This document shows, piece after piece, positions 26,717-36,710 of a stretch of 64,000 nt of DNA. The stretch lies in NCBI RefSeq assembly GCF_947493125.1, contig NZ_CANLQB010000005.1, positions 310,001 to 374,000 on the forward strand. The letters are read 5' to 3'. Under the pieces are notes generated by a model, which had not been told where the DNA came from, ran no database searches, and saw only the letters and a list, made by a program, of their open reading frames with translations. Every line of letters begins with the position of its first letter. The first letter of the stretch is position 1. The stretch comes from an uncultured Roseobacter sp. Lineage in GTDB: Bacteria > Pseudomonadota > Alphaproteobacteria > Rhodobacterales > Rhodobacteraceae. Position numbers and translations under genes: made by a program.

Positions 26717-27733
26717 TTGGCCGCCAGCGACCAAAGTCCGACAGACACCATGACCGCCGCACCCGGTGGCACTGTCGAGTTCCCCGACAATCGGTTGTTG
26801 ATCGATCTCTGCGGCGCCTATGACGCCAATCTTGCGCAGATCGAAAAGGCATTGGGCGTGCAGATCGTGCGCCGCGGCAATCAGTTGGCTGTCGTTGGCG
26901 AACCGGACGCGCAGACCGATGCGATGCGCGTTCTGCACGCGCTCTATGCCCGCATTGAAAGCGGGCGCGCGGTGGAACCCGGCGATGTCGACCGCGAGCT
27001 GCGCATGGGCCCCTTCGAGGAGGCCACCGGCGTGCAGGACGGCGACCAGATGGAAATGCCCATCGGCGACCGAATCGAAATCCAGACCCGCAAGAAACGG
27101 GTCGAGCCGCGCACCGATGCTCAGAAGGCCTATGTGCAATCCCTTTTCGAGAATGAGCTGGCCTTCGGCATCGGCCCGGCGGGGACCGGCAAGACCTATC
27201 TCGCCGTCGCCGTTGGCGTGTCGATGTTCATCTCCGGCCATGTGGACAAGATCATCCTGTCCCGCCCCGCGGTCGAGGCGGGCGAGCGGCTGGGCTTTCT
27301 GCCCGGTGACATGAAGGACAAGGTCGATCCTTACATGCAGCCGCTCTATGACGCGCTGGGAGATTTCCTGCCGGGCAAGCAACTGGCCAAGCTGATCGAA
27401 GAGAAACAGATCGAAATCGCGCCGCTCGCCTTCATGCGCGGGCGCACGCTGAGCAATGCCTTCGTGGTGCTGGACGAGGCGCAGAACGCTACTTCGATGC
27501 AGATGAAGATGTTCCTCACGCGTCTGGGCGAAGGCTCGCGCATGGTGATCACCGGCGACCGCACCCAGATCGACCTGCCGCGCGGCGTGTCTTCGGGCCT
27601 CGCGGACGCGGAGCGGCTGCTGAAGACCATCCCCAAGATCAGCTTCAACTACTTCACTTCGAAGGATGTGGTGCGCCACCCGCTGGTGGCCGCGATCATC
27701 GAGGCTTACGAAGCGGACACGCCGCCCGCCTGA
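26717..27733 (+). CDS. ybeZ: PhoH family ATPase (YbeZ)
   Basis: 338 aa if TTG 26717 is used, which has AAGGA 7 bp upstream; ATG 26750 is the alternative. Walker A GPAGTGKTYLA (about residue 155) and Walker B FVVLDEAQNAT. PhoH/YbeZ is an ATPase that partners the endoribonuclease YbeY in rRNA maturation. Its stop overlaps the ybeY start by one base (TGATG), consistent with the conserved operon. Confidence 0.92.
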   Translation: MAASDQSPTDTMTAAPGGTVEFPDNRLLIDLCGAYDANLAQIEKALGVQIVRRGNQLAVVGEPDAQTDAMRVLHALYARIESGRAVEPGDVDRELRMGPFEEATGVQDGDQMEMPIGDRIEIQTRKKRVEPRTDAQKAYVQSLFENELAFGIGPAGTGKTYLAVAVGVSMFISGHVDKIILSRPAVEAGERLGFLPGDMKDKVDPYMQPLYDALGDFLPGKQLAKLIEEKQIEIAPLAFMRGRTLSNAFVVLDEAQNATSMQMKMFLTRLGEGSRMVITGDRTQIDLPRGVSSGLADAERLLKTIPKISFNYFTSKDVVRHPLVAAIIEAYEADTPPA

Positions 27734-28230
27734 TGCTGGACCTTCTGATTGAAGCGGCCGACTGGAGTCGCATCCCGCTCGAACAGCTGGCCGAGAAGGC
27801 GACGCGCGCAACGCTTGAGCACCTCGGCCGTCCCGTCGAACAGTCGAGCATCTCACTCATGGCCTGCGACGATGACCGCATCGGGATCCTGAACGCCACG
27901 TTCCGCGAGAAGCCGACCCCGACCAATGTGCTCAGCTGGCCCTCCGATGAGCTGGGCGCGGGCGAAGACGGCAAGACCCCGCGCGACCCGATCCCGGATT
28001 TTGACGGCACCTATGAGCTTGGCGACATCGCCATTGCCTATGAAACCTGCGCCCGCGAGGCTGCGGAATTGGGCAAATCGCTTGAGGATCACGTGACACA
28101 TCTGATCGTTCACGGAATCTTGCATCTTTTGGGCTATGATCATGTCCGCGACCGCGATGCCGCGCTCATGCAGGCGCTCGAGGTTGAAATACTTGGCAAA
28201 CTGGGTCTTGATGACCCATATAGGATTTGA
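27733..28230 (+). CDS. ybeY: Endoribonuclease YbeY (rRNA maturation)
   Basis: 165 aa. The zinc motif H-G-x-L-H-L-x-G-Y-D-H (HGILHLLGYDH) is intact near residue 120. Single-strand-specific metallo-endonuclease needed for 16S rRNA 3'-end processing. Translationally coupled to phoH and followed after 36 bp by the CorC-like gene. Confidence 0.95.
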   Translation: MLDLLIEAADWSRIPLEQLAEKATRATLEHLGRPVEQSSISLMACDDDRIGILNATFREKPTPTNVLSWPSDELGAGEDGKTPRDPIPDFDGTYELGDIAIAYETCAREAAELGKSLEDHVTHLIVHGILHLLGYDHVRDRDAALMQALEVEILGKLGLDDPYRI

Positions 28231-28266
28231 TCGGCCGCGCGCCGAGCCACGCTTGAACAGGACCCA

Positions 28267-29166
28267 ATGGGCGACAACGACGGACAATCTGACGCGGCGC
28301 AACGCGCGCATGTCGGACAAGACACCCCCCCAGAACCGGAGGCTTCGAAGCAAGGCGGCTTTTTCAGCCGTGTGATCGAAGCGCTCAGTCCCGCCGATGG
28401 TGAGACGGACCCACCTGTCATCGAGGCGGCGCCGGCCCGGCCCCAAACCCATGGCATGATGAACCTGCGCCGCATGCGCGTGGAGGATGTCTCCATGCCG
28501 AAGGCGGATATCACCGCGATTCCAGCCACCGCCAGCCTCGAAGAAGTGGTCAGCATATTCAAGGACAGCGGCCTGACCCGTCTGCCTGTCTATGACGGCA
28601 CCTTGGATACGCCCATCGGGCTTCTGCACCTCAAAGACCTCGCGCTAACCCACGGGTTCAACGGTGACAGCCACGCCTTTGACATGCGCGCGATGCTGCG
28701 CCCGCTGCTGTTCGTGCCGCCGTCGATGACCATCGGCGTGCTGCTCACCAAGATGCAGGCCGAGCGCCGGCACATGGCGCTGGTGATCGACGAATATGGC
28801 GGTGTCGACGGGTTGGTCACCATCGAGGACCTGATCGAACAGGTGATTGGTGAGATCGAGGACGAACATGATGTCGACGAGGACAAGTTCTGGACGGAAG
28901 AGAAACCCGGATGCTACCTCGCCCTCGCCAAGACACCGCTTGAAGATTTCGAGGCCGAGATCGGACAGTCGCTCACCGATCATGACGAGGTCGATGAGGA
29001 GGAGATCGACACGCTCGGCGGTCTGGTCTTTATGCTCTCGGGCCGTGTGCCCGCGCGGGGCGAGGTTGTGGTGCACCCGGACGGTCCCGAGTTCGAAGTT
29101 CTCGATGCCGACCCACGCCGGATCAAGCGCCTGCGGGTGCGCACGCCAGCGTCCGGGCCGGGATGA
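28267..29166 (+). CDS. corC: CorC/hemolysin-type CBS-domain protein
   Basis: 299 aa. After a disordered charged N-terminus, a CBS pair (about residues 80-200; IPATASLEEVV, DEYGGVDGLVTIEDL) is followed by a CorC_HlyC transporter-associated domain (about 215-295). No membrane segments: it is the soluble CorC form linked to magnesium and cobalt homeostasis. It overlaps lnt by 4 bp in the conserved ybeY-corC-lnt order. Confidence 0.92.
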   Translation: MGDNDGQSDAAQRAHVGQDTPPEPEASKQGGFFSRVIEALSPADGETDPPVIEAAPARPQTHGMMNLRRMRVEDVSMPKADITAIPATASLEEVVSIFKDSGLTRLPVYDGTLDTPIGLLHLKDLALTHGFNGDSHAFDMRAMLRPLLFVPPSMTIGVLLTKMQAERRHMALVIDEYGGVDGLVTIEDLIEQVIGEIEDEHDVDEDKFWTEEKPGCYLALAKTPLEDFEAEIGQSLTDHDEVDEEEIDTLGGLVFMLSGRVPARGEVVVHPDGPEFEVLDADPRRIKRLRVRTPASGPG

Positions 29167-30698
29167 CCCGGGCCGTCCCCCGGCCCCGCAAGCCGTGGGG
29201 GTGGTATGCAGGATTGCCCCGGGCGGGCCGTGTTGCCATCGCCGCCGGTGCGGGGGCCTTGGGCGCGCTTGGGCAGGCGCCCGTCGACCAGCCAATTCTC
29301 CTGCTGCTTGGGCTGTCGCTGGTCTTTCTGATGTTCCGCCGCCAGAAACGGACACGCGACGCGGCGCTCGTCGGGTGGTCTTTCGGGGTCGGATATTTTG
29401 GCGTGGCGCTGATCTGGATCCTGCAGCCGTTTCAGATCGATCCGGAGCGGCACGCCTGGATGGCACCTTTTGCGCTGCTGCTGTTGAGCATGGGGCTTGC
29501 GCTCTTCTGGGGCGCGGCCTTCTGGGTCGCACGGCGCCTCTCGCCGAGGACCTGGCCGCTCATGCTGAGCTGGACCGCCGCCGAACTGCTCCGGGCCTAC
29601 GTCTTCACCGGCTTCCCCTGGGCCAGCCCGTCCCAAGCGCTGGTCAATGGCGCGGCGGGGCAGGCCTTGGCCTGGGTCGGGCCATACGGGCTCGTGCTCT
29701 GGCTGATGTCGCTGGCCTGGATCCTGTCGTTTCCGGCAATCTATCGGCGCAGGCATCTGATGCGCCTCGCGCAGGCAGCGGTGCTTGTCGGGGCCGCGCT
29801 GTCGTTCTACCTGCCACCCTCGGCGCCCACCGCACCGCTCTCACCGCATGTGGTGCGGCTGGTGCAGCCCAACGCTGAGCAACATCTCAAATGGCAGCCT
29901 GATTTTGCACGCATGTTCTTCGAGCGGCAGCTGGAGTTCACCGCTGCGCCGCCGCAAGCGGGCACGAGCACCCCGGATCTGACCATCTGGCCCGAAACAG
30001 CGATCGCTTGGGCCTATGAAGACGCGGGGCCGGCGCTCGACATGATCACCGCGGCGGCCGATGGCGCGCCGGTCGCGCTGGGATTGTTGCGCCGCACGGA
30101 TGCCGCGCTCTTCAACAGTATGGTTGTGCTGGGTCGTCCGGGGGCGGAGCCGCAAATCTACGACAAGCACCACCTCGTGCCTTTCGGCGAATACATCCCG
30201 TTCTCCAGTCTCGCGGACCGTCTTGGCCTCATCGGCCTGGCTCAGGTCTCGCCCGTCGGCTTTGGCGCGGGTCCGGGGCCGCGGACGCTCGACTTCGGCG
30301 CTCTGGGGCGCGGGTTGCCGTTGATCTGTTATGAGGCCGTCTTTCCCCATGAAGTGAACGCCGCACCGGAGCGTGCGGATTTCATTGTCCAGATCACCAA
30401 CGACGCGTGGTTCGGCCGCGATATCGGGCCGCAACAGCATCTCGCACAAGCACGCATGCGCGCCATCGAGCAGGGTCTGCCGCTGATGCGGGCTGCGAAC
30501 ACCGGCATCTCCGCGATGATCGACCCCCACGGACGCATCCTGCACAGCCTGCCGATGGGCGAAGCGGGGTTCGTGGATGCAACGCTGCCCCTGCCGCGCG
30601 CGCCGACGCTGTACAGCCGGTCAGGGGATCTGCCGCTTGTCCTGCTGCTCTGCGTCGGGCTGGTCGTGGCGCGTCTTCACCGTACGGTCCTCAAATAG
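29163..30698 (+). CDS. lnt: Apolipoprotein N-acyltransferase
   Basis: 511 aa. About eight membrane segments precede a nitrilase-type periplasmic domain with the catalytic triad Glu (WPETAIAW), Lys ([12 protein letters not shown]) and Cys ([11 protein letters not shown]). It adds the third acyl chain to lipoproteins in the inner membrane. Coupled to corC by a 4-bp overlap. The lipoprotein encoded at 26256 would be a client. Confidence 0.95.
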   Translation: MTRAVPRPRKPWGWYAGLPRAGRVAIAAGAGALGALGQAPVDQPILLLLGLSLVFLMFRRQKRTRDAALVGWSFGVGYFGVALIWILQPFQIDPERHAWMAPFALLLLSMGLALFWGAAFWVARRLSPRTWPLMLSWTAAELLRAYVFTGFPWASPSQALVNGAAGQALAWVGPYGLVLWLMSLAWILSFPAIYRRRHLMRLAQAAVLVGAALSFYLPPSAPTAPLSPHVVRLVQPNAEQHLKWQPDFARMFFERQLEFTAAPPQAGTSTPDLTIWPETAIAWAYEDAGPALDMITAAADGAPVALGLLRRTDAALFNSMVVLGRPGAEPQIYDKHHLVPFGEYIPFSSLADRLGLIGLAQVSPVGFGAGPGPRTLDFGALGRGLPLICYEAVFPHEVNAAPERADFIVQITNDAWFGRDIGPQQHLAQARMRAIEQGLPLMRAANTGISAMIDPHGRILHSLPMGEAGFVDATLPLPRAPTLYSRSGDLPLVLLLCVGLVVARLHRTVLK

Positions 30699-30739
30699 CG
30701 ATTGACGCTCTGCAACCGGCCACGTATGCAGCGCCGACA

Positions 30740-30790
30740 GTGTCACAACGGCTTCCTGGCGTGACGCGACGAGATCCAATGGAGCGTTTC
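30740..30790 (+). promoter_or_regulatory. SAM/SAH riboswitch
   Basis: The leader carries GTCACAACGGCTTCC then TGGCGTGAC (30742-30764), the ligand-binding hairpin of the SAM/SAH class, followed after a short linker by AATGGAGCG (30779-30787). GGAGC can pair with GCTTCC in the loop to form the pseudoknot, and this same GGAG is the metK ribosome binding site 6 bp before ATG. SAM binding should therefore hide the site and lower translation. The class is known upstream of metK in Rhodobacterales. Confidence 0.92.
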
Positions 30791-31972
30791 ATGTCACGAA
30801 AGAACTACGTTTTCACCTCCGAGTCCGTGTCGGAGGGGCATCCCGATAAAGTGTGCGATCGCATCTCCGATGCCGTGCTCGATGCCTTCCTGGAGGCCGA
30901 GCCCGAAGCGCGCGTCGCCGCAGAGACCTTCGCTACCACCAACCGCGTGGTGATCGGTGGCGAGGTCGGGCTGTCGGACCGGGATGCGCTCAAGGATCAC
31001 ATGGGCCGGATCGAGGAGATCGCCCGCGCCTGCATCAAGGATATTGGCTATGAGCAGGACAAGTTTCACCACGCCACATGTGAAGTGACGAACCTGTTGC
31101 ACCGGCAATCGGCCCATATCGCTCAAGGCGTGGATGCCCGTGACAACAAGGACGAAGGGGCAGGCGACCAGGGCATCATGTTCGGCTTCGCAACCGATGA
31201 GACGCCCGAGCTCATGCCCGCACCGATCCACTACGCCCATGCCGTGCTGCGGCGGCTGGCCGAGGTGCGCAAGGACGGCACAGAGCCCACCCTGCGCCCG
31301 GACGCTAAAAGCCAGCTCTCGGTGCGCTACGAAGACGGTAAGCCGGTCGGTGTGACCTCCATCGTGCTGTCGACGCAGCATGCAGATGAACGCCAGACCT
31401 CCGAGGATATTCGGGCTATCGTGGAGCCCTACATCCGCGAGGTGTTGCCCGATGGCTGGATCACCGCAGAGACCGAGTGGTGGGTCAACCCCACCGGCAC
31501 CTTCGTCATCGGCGGGCCAGATGGCGACGCCGGGCTGACCGGACGCAAGATCATCGTGGACACCTACGGTGGCGCCGCGCCGCACGGCGGTGGCGCGTTC
31601 TCAGGCAAGGATCCAACGAAAGTTGACCGCTCCGCCGCCTATGCCGCGCGCTATCTGGCGAAGAACGTGGTGGCCTCCGGCATGGCCCGCAAGTGCACGA
31701 TCCAGCTCAGCTATGCCATCGGGGTCAGCAAGCCGCTGTCGATCTACTGCGACACCTTCGGCACCGGAGAGGTGGATGACGCAGCCATCGAGACCGCAAT
31801 CGGCCGCGCCATGGATCTCACACCGCGCGGCATCCGCCAGCATCTGCAACTGAACCGTCCCATCTATGCCCGCACCGCCGCCTATGGGCACTTCGGACGC
31901 GCACCCGATGCCGATGGCGGCTTCAGCTGGGAAAAGACCGACCTGGTCGCGGCCCTGAAAGCCGGGGTCTGA
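30791..31972 (+). CDS. metK: S-adenosylmethionine synthetase
   Basis: 393 aa from ATG 30791; an in-frame ATG at 30779 lies inside the riboswitch and is unlikely. Signature pieces: [12 protein letters not shown] near the N-terminus, [10 protein letters not shown] and [16 protein letters not shown]. Makes SAM from methionine and ATP. Expression is expected to respond to SAM through the leader riboswitch. Confidence 0.97.
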   Translation: MSRKNYVFTSESVSEGHPDKVCDRISDAVLDAFLEAEPEARVAAETFATTNRVVIGGEVGLSDRDALKDHMGRIEEIARACIKDIGYEQDKFHHATCEVTNLLHRQSAHIAQGVDARDNKDEGAGDQGIMFGFATDETPELMPAPIHYAHAVLRRLAEVRKDGTEPTLRPDAKSQLSVRYEDGKPVGVTSIVLSTQHADERQTSEDIRAIVEPYIREVLPDGWITAETEWWVNPTGTFVIGGPDGDAGLTGRKIIVDTYGGAAPHGGGAFSGKDPTKVDRSAAYAARYLAKNVVASGMARKCTIQLSYAIGVSKPLSIYCDTFGTGEVDDAAIETAIGRAMDLTPRGIRQHLQLNRPIYARTAAYGHFGRAPDADGGFSWEKTDLVAALKAGV

Positions 31973-32004
31973 CAGCAACTGGCGCCGAGGCACCAGCGCC
32001 CGGC

Positions 32005-32892
32005 TCAGGTCGACTTGCCAAAGAGGCTGGGGCGGGGTTTCTTGGCCCCAGCGCTCGGGCGGGCCACCGCTCCGGACGTGAGGCGGCGCGGCCCGGCCAC
32101 GTCGCCGCCGCCGGTTTCGGTCGTCGGCGCTGCCATGTCATTCACGATGACCGGAGCTTTGGAAGACCGGGCCACCGGCGTGCTGAACATGGTCTCGGGC
32201 GAGATATCGGTGCCTTCATATTGTTCGAGGTCGTCGAGAAACTCCCAGAGCCGCATGCAGGAATTCTCGATCCGGCCAAACCGCTCCTTGGCCTGCTCGG
32301 CGCTGAGATTGCGCGCCTCGCGCAGGTCCCGCAACTGCCGCATCAACCGGCTCAGCACCGGCTTGATCTCATTGGCGCATTCGGTGGAGAACCGCTCCAG
32401 CACCGCCTCGATCTGCTGGCGTTTGACGTCCTGCGTCTCCATGCCGATGGAGAGCGAAGACTTCTGCAACGCGTTGATCGTCGCGCGCTTGAACGAGGCA
32501 GGCGACAGATCGTCCTTGGTGATATAGTCGCTGCATCCGCGTTTGAGCGCCTCAATGGCGATCTCGCTCTGGCCGTCACCGGCAATCATGATGATGGCCG
32601 CCTGCCGGTTTTTCTCATCCAGACGGATCGCATCCAGCGCCATCAGCCCGTTGCCGTCGGGCAGGTTGTAGTCGATCAGGATCAGGTCGAACTTGTCGCG
32701 CTGCAGCATCGTGCCCATGGTCTCGAGCCGGTCTGCCTCGACGACGAGGGTTTCGATCTCCAACCCGGCTATGAGCCGCTTGATCCGCGTGCGGTCAAAG
32801 CGCTGGTCATCCACCACGAGAACGCTGATCAGCTTGGGCAGGGGTGTGGCCTCTGGCCGGATGCGGGCGTGTATCTTTCCAATCTCGGCCAT
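32005..32892 (-). CDS. Orphan response regulator with helical C-terminus
   Basis: 295 aa. Receiver domain at residues 20-140 with acidic pocket LVVDDQ, phospho-acceptor Asp in LILIDYNLPDGNG, and Lys in DYITKDD. Residues 150-225 form a helical segment, and the last 60 residues are Pro/Ser/Thr-rich. There is no DNA-binding or enzymatic output domain and no kinase gene adjacent. AGGAG precedes the start. It probably signals by protein contact. It converges on metK. Confidence 0.85.
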   Translation of the reverse strand: MAEIGKIHARIRPEATPLPKLISVLVVDDQRFDRTRIKRLIAGLEIETLVVEADRLETMGTMLQRDKFDLILIDYNLPDGNGLMALDAIRLDEKNRQAAIIMIAGDGQSEIAIEALKRGCSDYITKDDLSPASFKRATINALQKSSLSIGMETQDVKRQQIEAVLERFSTECANEIKPVLSRLMRQLRDLREARNLSAEQAKERFGRIENSCMRLWEFLDDLEQYEGTDISPETMFSTPVARSSKAPVIVNDMAAPTTETGGGDVAGPRRLTSGAVARPSAGAKKPRPSLFGKST

Positions 32893-33012
32893 GGTGATCT
32901 CTCCTCTTGAGCCAACGTGTGTCTAGCGCCTCGGCCTTAATTCTTGATGAAACGCAGCAGTTTGCGGTGCGCGGCGTTGCATGCCCGCTGTGTCCAGGCT
33001 AAAGCGCGCCGC

Positions 33013-33705
33013 ATGAAACGCCCGCGCAGAAATTTTTACGGCCGCCTCAAGGGCAAGGCGCTGAAGGCGTCGCAGAAGGGGTACCTTGACGAGGACCTCG
33101 AGGCGCTCTCGCCCGGCGCCGTGTCGTGGGAGGCCAACCCGGATCGAACCCCGCTCGATCTGACAGCCCTCTTCGACGGCAAACCCGTCTGGCTCGAGAT
33201 CGGGTTCGGCGGGGGTGAGCATCTGGTGCATCAGGCGGCGCGAAACCCAGACGTGGGTCTCATAGGGGCAGAGCCTTACATCAACGGTGTGGCGATGCTT
33301 CTGGGCAAGATCCGCCAGGCCGGGGTGACGAACCTCGCGGTGCATCCGGGCGATGTGCGCGACCTCTTCGATGTGCTGCCCGACGCTTCGATTGACCGTG
33401 CCTTTCTGCTCTACCCCGACCCCTGGCCCAAGACGCGCCACCACCGGCGCCGCTTTGTCACGCCCGAGCATCTGGAGCCCTTGTCGCGTGTGCTGAAGCC
33501 AGCCGCTGTCTTTCGCGTGGCCACCGATATCGAAGACTACGTGCGCCAGACGCTGGAACAGGTGCCGCGCCACGGGTTCGACTGGCTGGCCGAGCGCCCC
33601 GCAGACTGGCAGCAGCCGTGGGACGACTGGCTCTCGACGCGTTACGAGCAGAAGGCGCTGCGCGAGGGCCGCAGGCCGCATTATCTGACGTTCCGCAAGC
33701 GCTAA
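33013..33705 (+). CDS. trmB: tRNA (guanine-N7-)-methyltransferase
   Basis: 230 aa from ATG 33013; the upstream extension is not family-like. SAM site WLEIGFGGGEHL, then the TrmB hallmark LLYPDPWPKTRHHRRR. Makes m7G46 in tRNA. Divergent from the response regulator gene. Confidence 0.94.
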   Translation: MKRPRRNFYGRLKGKALKASQKGYLDEDLEALSPGAVSWEANPDRTPLDLTALFDGKPVWLEIGFGGGEHLVHQAARNPDVGLIGAEPYINGVAMLLGKIRQAGVTNLAVHPGDVRDLFDVLPDASIDRAFLLYPDPWPKTRHHRRRFVTPEHLEPLSRVLKPAAVFRVATDIEDYVRQTLEQVPRHGFDWLAERPADWQQPWDDWLSTRYEQKALREGRRPHYLTFRKR

Positions 33706-33736
33706 CACCCCGTGCCGCTTGGGGCTGGACCCCGCC

Positions 33737-33761
33737 CGGCGCAGCCGCTAAGCCTGCGCCG
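33737..33761. terminator. Hairpin after trmB, possible terminator
   Basis: Perfect 8-bp arms CGGCGCAG (33737-33744) and CTGCGCCG (33754-33761), followed by ACTTTGC rather than a clean T tract. It lies 32 bp past trmB and 27 bp before aroA. Weak as an intrinsic terminator. Confidence 0.35.
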
Positions 33762-33787
33762 ACTTTGCACTGACCCCGAGAGCTTCC

Positions 33788-35140
33788 ATGTCCAGCCACG
33801 GCACGCCCCTCCCGATGACCTCCCGCCCCTGCGGGCCCCTGACCGGCGCGGCGCGGGTGCCCGGCGACAAGTCGATCTCGCACCGCTCCCTGATCCTCGG
33901 CGCGCTCTGCGTCGGCGAGACCCAGATCACCGGGCTGCTCGAAGGGCAGGACGTGCTCGATACCGCCAAGGCCATGCGCGCGTTCGGGGCCGAGGTGACC
34001 GATCATGGCGGCGGCAACTGGTCGGTCCATGGCGTGGGTGTCGGTGGTTTTGCCGAGCCTGATCAGGTGATCGACTGCGGCAACTCCGGCACCGGTGTGC
34101 GGCTGATCATGGGCGCCATGGCGACCTCGCCGATCACCGCGACCTTCACGGGAGACGCCTCGCTGAACGGGCGCCCCATGGCGCGGGTCACCGACCCGCT
34201 GGCGCTCTTCGGCACGCAGGCGGTGGGCCGCGCGGGAGGGCGGCTTCCGATGACATTGGTGGGTGCGGCTGATCCCATCCCGGTCGACTACACCGTACCG
34301 GTTCCGTCAGCGCAGGTGAAATCCGCCGTGTTGCTGGCCGGGCTGAACGCACCGGGCAAGACCGTGGTGATCGAAGCGGAAGCCACGCGTGACCACACCG
34401 AACGCATGCTCGCAGGTTTCGGCGCCGAGATCACCGTCGAGGAGACCGACGCAGGCCGGGTCATCACCCTGACCGGCCAGCCGGAACTGACCCCGCAAAA
34501 GATCGACGTCCCGCGCGATCCGTCCTCCGCGGCTTTCCCGGTCTGCGCTGCGCTGATCGTGCCGGGCTCGGACGTGCTGGTGTCGGGCATCGGCCTTAAC
34601 CCCACGCGCGCCGGGCTTTATACGACGCTGCGCGAGATGGGCGCGGACCTCACCTATGAGAACGAGCGCACCGAAGGCGGCGAGCCGGTTGCCGACCTGC
34701 GCGCGCGCTTCTCGCCCGATCTGAGGGGCATCGAGGTGCCACCGGAGCGTGCCGCCAGCATGATCGACGAATACCCGGTGCTTTCCGTTGTCGCGAGCTT
34801 CGCCGAAGGCCAGACCGTGATGCGTGGCGTGAAGGAGCTCCGCGTCAAGGAAAGCGACCGCATCGACGCCATGGCCGTCGGCCTGCGCGCCAACGGCGTG
34901 ACCGTTGATGAGGGCCCGGACTGGTGGAAAGTCACGGGCCTCGGCCATGGCAACGTGCCGGGCGGGGCGACTTGTGCCAGCCACCTCGACCACCGCATCG
35001 CCATGTCCTTCCTGATCCTCGGAATGGCCGCGCAAAAGCCGGTGAGCGTGGACGACGGGGGGCCCATCGCCACATCTTTCCCGATTTTCGAGCTGCTGAT
35101 GGGAGATCTCGGCGCACATCTGGTGCGCGCCAACGCATGA
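33788..35140 (+). CDS. aroA: 3-phosphoshikimate 1-carboxyvinyltransferase (EPSP synthase)
   Basis: 450 aa. Shikimate-3-phosphate-binding Lys in [10 protein letters not shown], the PEP loop GNSGTGVRL, and the C-terminal [12 protein letters not shown] and [11 protein letters not shown] motifs. Sixth step of the shikimate pathway. It overlaps cmk by 4 bp (ATGA), and rpsA lies 3.3 kb on; aroA-cmk-rpsA is a common linkage, here interrupted by the VPLPA-CTERM genes and another gene. Confidence 0.96.
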   Translation: MSSHGTPLPMTSRPCGPLTGAARVPGDKSISHRSLILGALCVGETQITGLLEGQDVLDTAKAMRAFGAEVTDHGGGNWSVHGVGVGGFAEPDQVIDCGNSGTGVRLIMGAMATSPITATFTGDASLNGRPMARVTDPLALFGTQAVGRAGGRLPMTLVGAADPIPVDYTVPVPSAQVKSAVLLAGLNAPGKTVVIEAEATRDHTERMLAGFGAEITVEETDAGRVITLTGQPELTPQKIDVPRDPSSAAFPVCAALIVPGSDVLVSGIGLNPTRAGLYTTLREMGADLTYENERTEGGEPVADLRARFSPDLRGIEVPPERAASMIDEYPVLSVVASFAEGQTVMRGVKELRVKESDRIDAMAVGLRANGVTVDEGPDWWKVTGLGHGNVPGGATCASHLDHRIAMSFLILGMAAQKPVSVDDGGPIATSFPIFELLMGDLGAHLVRANA

Positions 35141-35751
35141 GCGCGCCCTTCACCATCGCCATCGACGGCCCCGCCGCCGCGGGCAAGGGCACCATCTCGC
35201 GGGCCGTGGCGGCACATTACGGATTTGAACATCTCGACACCGGGCTGCTCTACCGCGCGGTTGGCGCCAAACTCTTGCTGGGCATGGACCCCATCGCCGC
35301 CGCACAGACGTTGAGCGCAGATGATCTAGAGACTGATGGCCTGCGCAGCCCCGAAGTCGCCCAGGCTGCGAGCAAGGTGGCAGCCATCGCCGCGGTCCGC
35401 GCCGCCCTGCTCGACTTCCAGCGCAGCTTTGCCCGCCGGGCCGGGGGCGCTGTGCTCGACGGGCGCGACATCGGCACGGTCATTTGCCCCGAAGCGGAGG
35501 CCAAGCTCTTTGTCACCGCCAGCCCCGAGGTGCGCGCCGACCGCCGCTTTGCCGAACTCAGCGCGCAGGGCACGGCGATCAGCCGGGCGCAGGTGCTCGC
35601 CGATGTCAAGGAGCGCGATGCCCGCGACCGCAGCCGCGCCGAAGCGCCGCTGCTGCCCGCCAAGAACGCGGTGGAAATCGACACCTCCGAGATGAGCATC
35701 GAGGCCGCAATCGCCACTGCCATCGCCGCCATCGAGGCCCGCCGGCGCTGA
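35137..35751 (+). CDS. cmk: Cytidylate kinase
   Basis: 204 aa. P-loop [11 protein letters not shown] at residues 11-21, [10 protein letters not shown] and [12 protein letters not shown]. Phosphorylates CMP and dCMP. The start overlaps the aroA stop by 4 bp, so the pair is translationally coupled. Confidence 0.95.
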   Translation: MSAPFTIAIDGPAAAGKGTISRAVAAHYGFEHLDTGLLYRAVGAKLLLGMDPIAAAQTLSADDLETDGLRSPEVAQAASKVAAIAAVRAALLDFQRSFARRAGGAVLDGRDIGTVICPEAEAKLFVTASPEVRADRRFAELSAQGTAISRAQVLADVKERDARDRSRAEAPLLPAKNAVEIDTSEMSIEAAIATAIAAIEARRR

Positions 35752-35840
35752 ATGTTGCAACACGCTCACCAAAGGGTGCTTGGCGTTTGAAGTCGTCCAG
35801 GGGTAGCCTGCTCCCGGAGTTTCGACGAAAGGGCATTCGC

Positions 35841-36386
35841 ATGGCACGATTTTTTCTGGCGCTGATATTGATCCTGTTTGGCACCCTGAGCGCCGCACAG
35901 GAGAGCGAGACCCCAACGCCGGAGAGCCCCACCGAAGCGCCGATGACCCTCGAACGGCTCGCCAGCATCATCCTCGTCATCGACGAAGAGGCGCAGCGGC
36001 GCGGGGCCACGATCCAGTTCACCGTCCAGGACATCCCCGTGATGGTCGTGGCGGACCCCCGCGCCGACCGGATGCGCGCCATGGTGCCCATCCGCTCCGC
36101 CGACAGCCTCGATGCGGGAGAACTGATGCGGCTGATGCAGGCCAATTTCGATTCCGCTCTGGATGCGCGCTATGCGGTGGCCCAGGGCCGTCTGTGGGGC
36201 GTCTTCATCCACCCGCTCTCACCTCTGGAGCAGGACCAGTTCCTCTCCGGCATCGCGCAAACGGTGAATGTGGCGCGCACCTACGGGCAGACCTACTCGG
36301 GTGGCGCACAGGTCTTCGGCGGGGGGGATTCCAACGGAATCTACCAGGACCTGCTGGACGAGCTGCGCAAGGGCCAGGCGCTCTGA
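35841..36386 (+). CDS. Secreted hypothetical protein, possible YbjN/CesT-like fold
   Basis: 181 aa from ATG 35841. Signal peptide ARFFLALILILFGTLSAAQ. After a Pro/Thr-rich linker, the mature part has an alpha/beta pattern (IPVMVVADPRADRMRAMVPI; LMRLMQANFDSALDARYAV; WGVFIHPLSPLEQDQFLSG) that resembles secretion-chaperone or YbjN-like folds; that likeness is tentative. Probably periplasmic. Alone between cmk and a non-coding leader. Confidence 0.7.
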   Translation: MARFFLALILILFGTLSAAQESETPTPESPTEAPMTLERLASIILVIDEEAQRRGATIQFTVQDIPVMVVADPRADRMRAMVPIRSADSLDAGELMRLMQANFDSALDARYAVAQGRLWGVFIHPLSPLEQDQFLSGIAQTVNVARTYGQTYSGGAQVFGGGDSNGIYQDLLDELRKGQAL

Positions 36387-36710
36387 ACGGCAAGCCATAA
36401 AAAACTGAATCAATCCGGCTTATACCACGCGATCTGCCTTTTATTGGTAAGGCGCGGTTAACCTTTGCATTGTGAGCGGGCGGCGCAGGGACCTTTGCGC
36501 TGTCGCTCACAGATCAGGACTTTTTAGGACCGCATCCCCAACCGGCCCTGAAACTGGACGACCCAACACACCCCGCGTGCGCCTTTTTCCTGTTTTTCGG
36601 CGGCACGACTGGGCGTTAGCCAGGCCATTAGCCTGCAGTGGATACTCTGGTGGTGAGGACGCGACAGGCCCCTGCGCTGTGCATCTTTATTGATCAGCAC
36701 GGGTACCGAA
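36387..36710. other. 324-bp non-coding leader with a two-tier stem-loop
   Basis: No gene seen. At 36471-36511, TGTGAGCG (36471-36478) pairs with CGCTCACA (36504-36511), and inside it GCGCA (36483-36487) pairs with TGCGC (36496-36500). The stretch is AT-richer than its surroundings and lies just upstream of the VPLPA-CTERM pair, so it may hold their promoter and a regulatory RNA structure or a small RNA. Confidence 0.5.
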
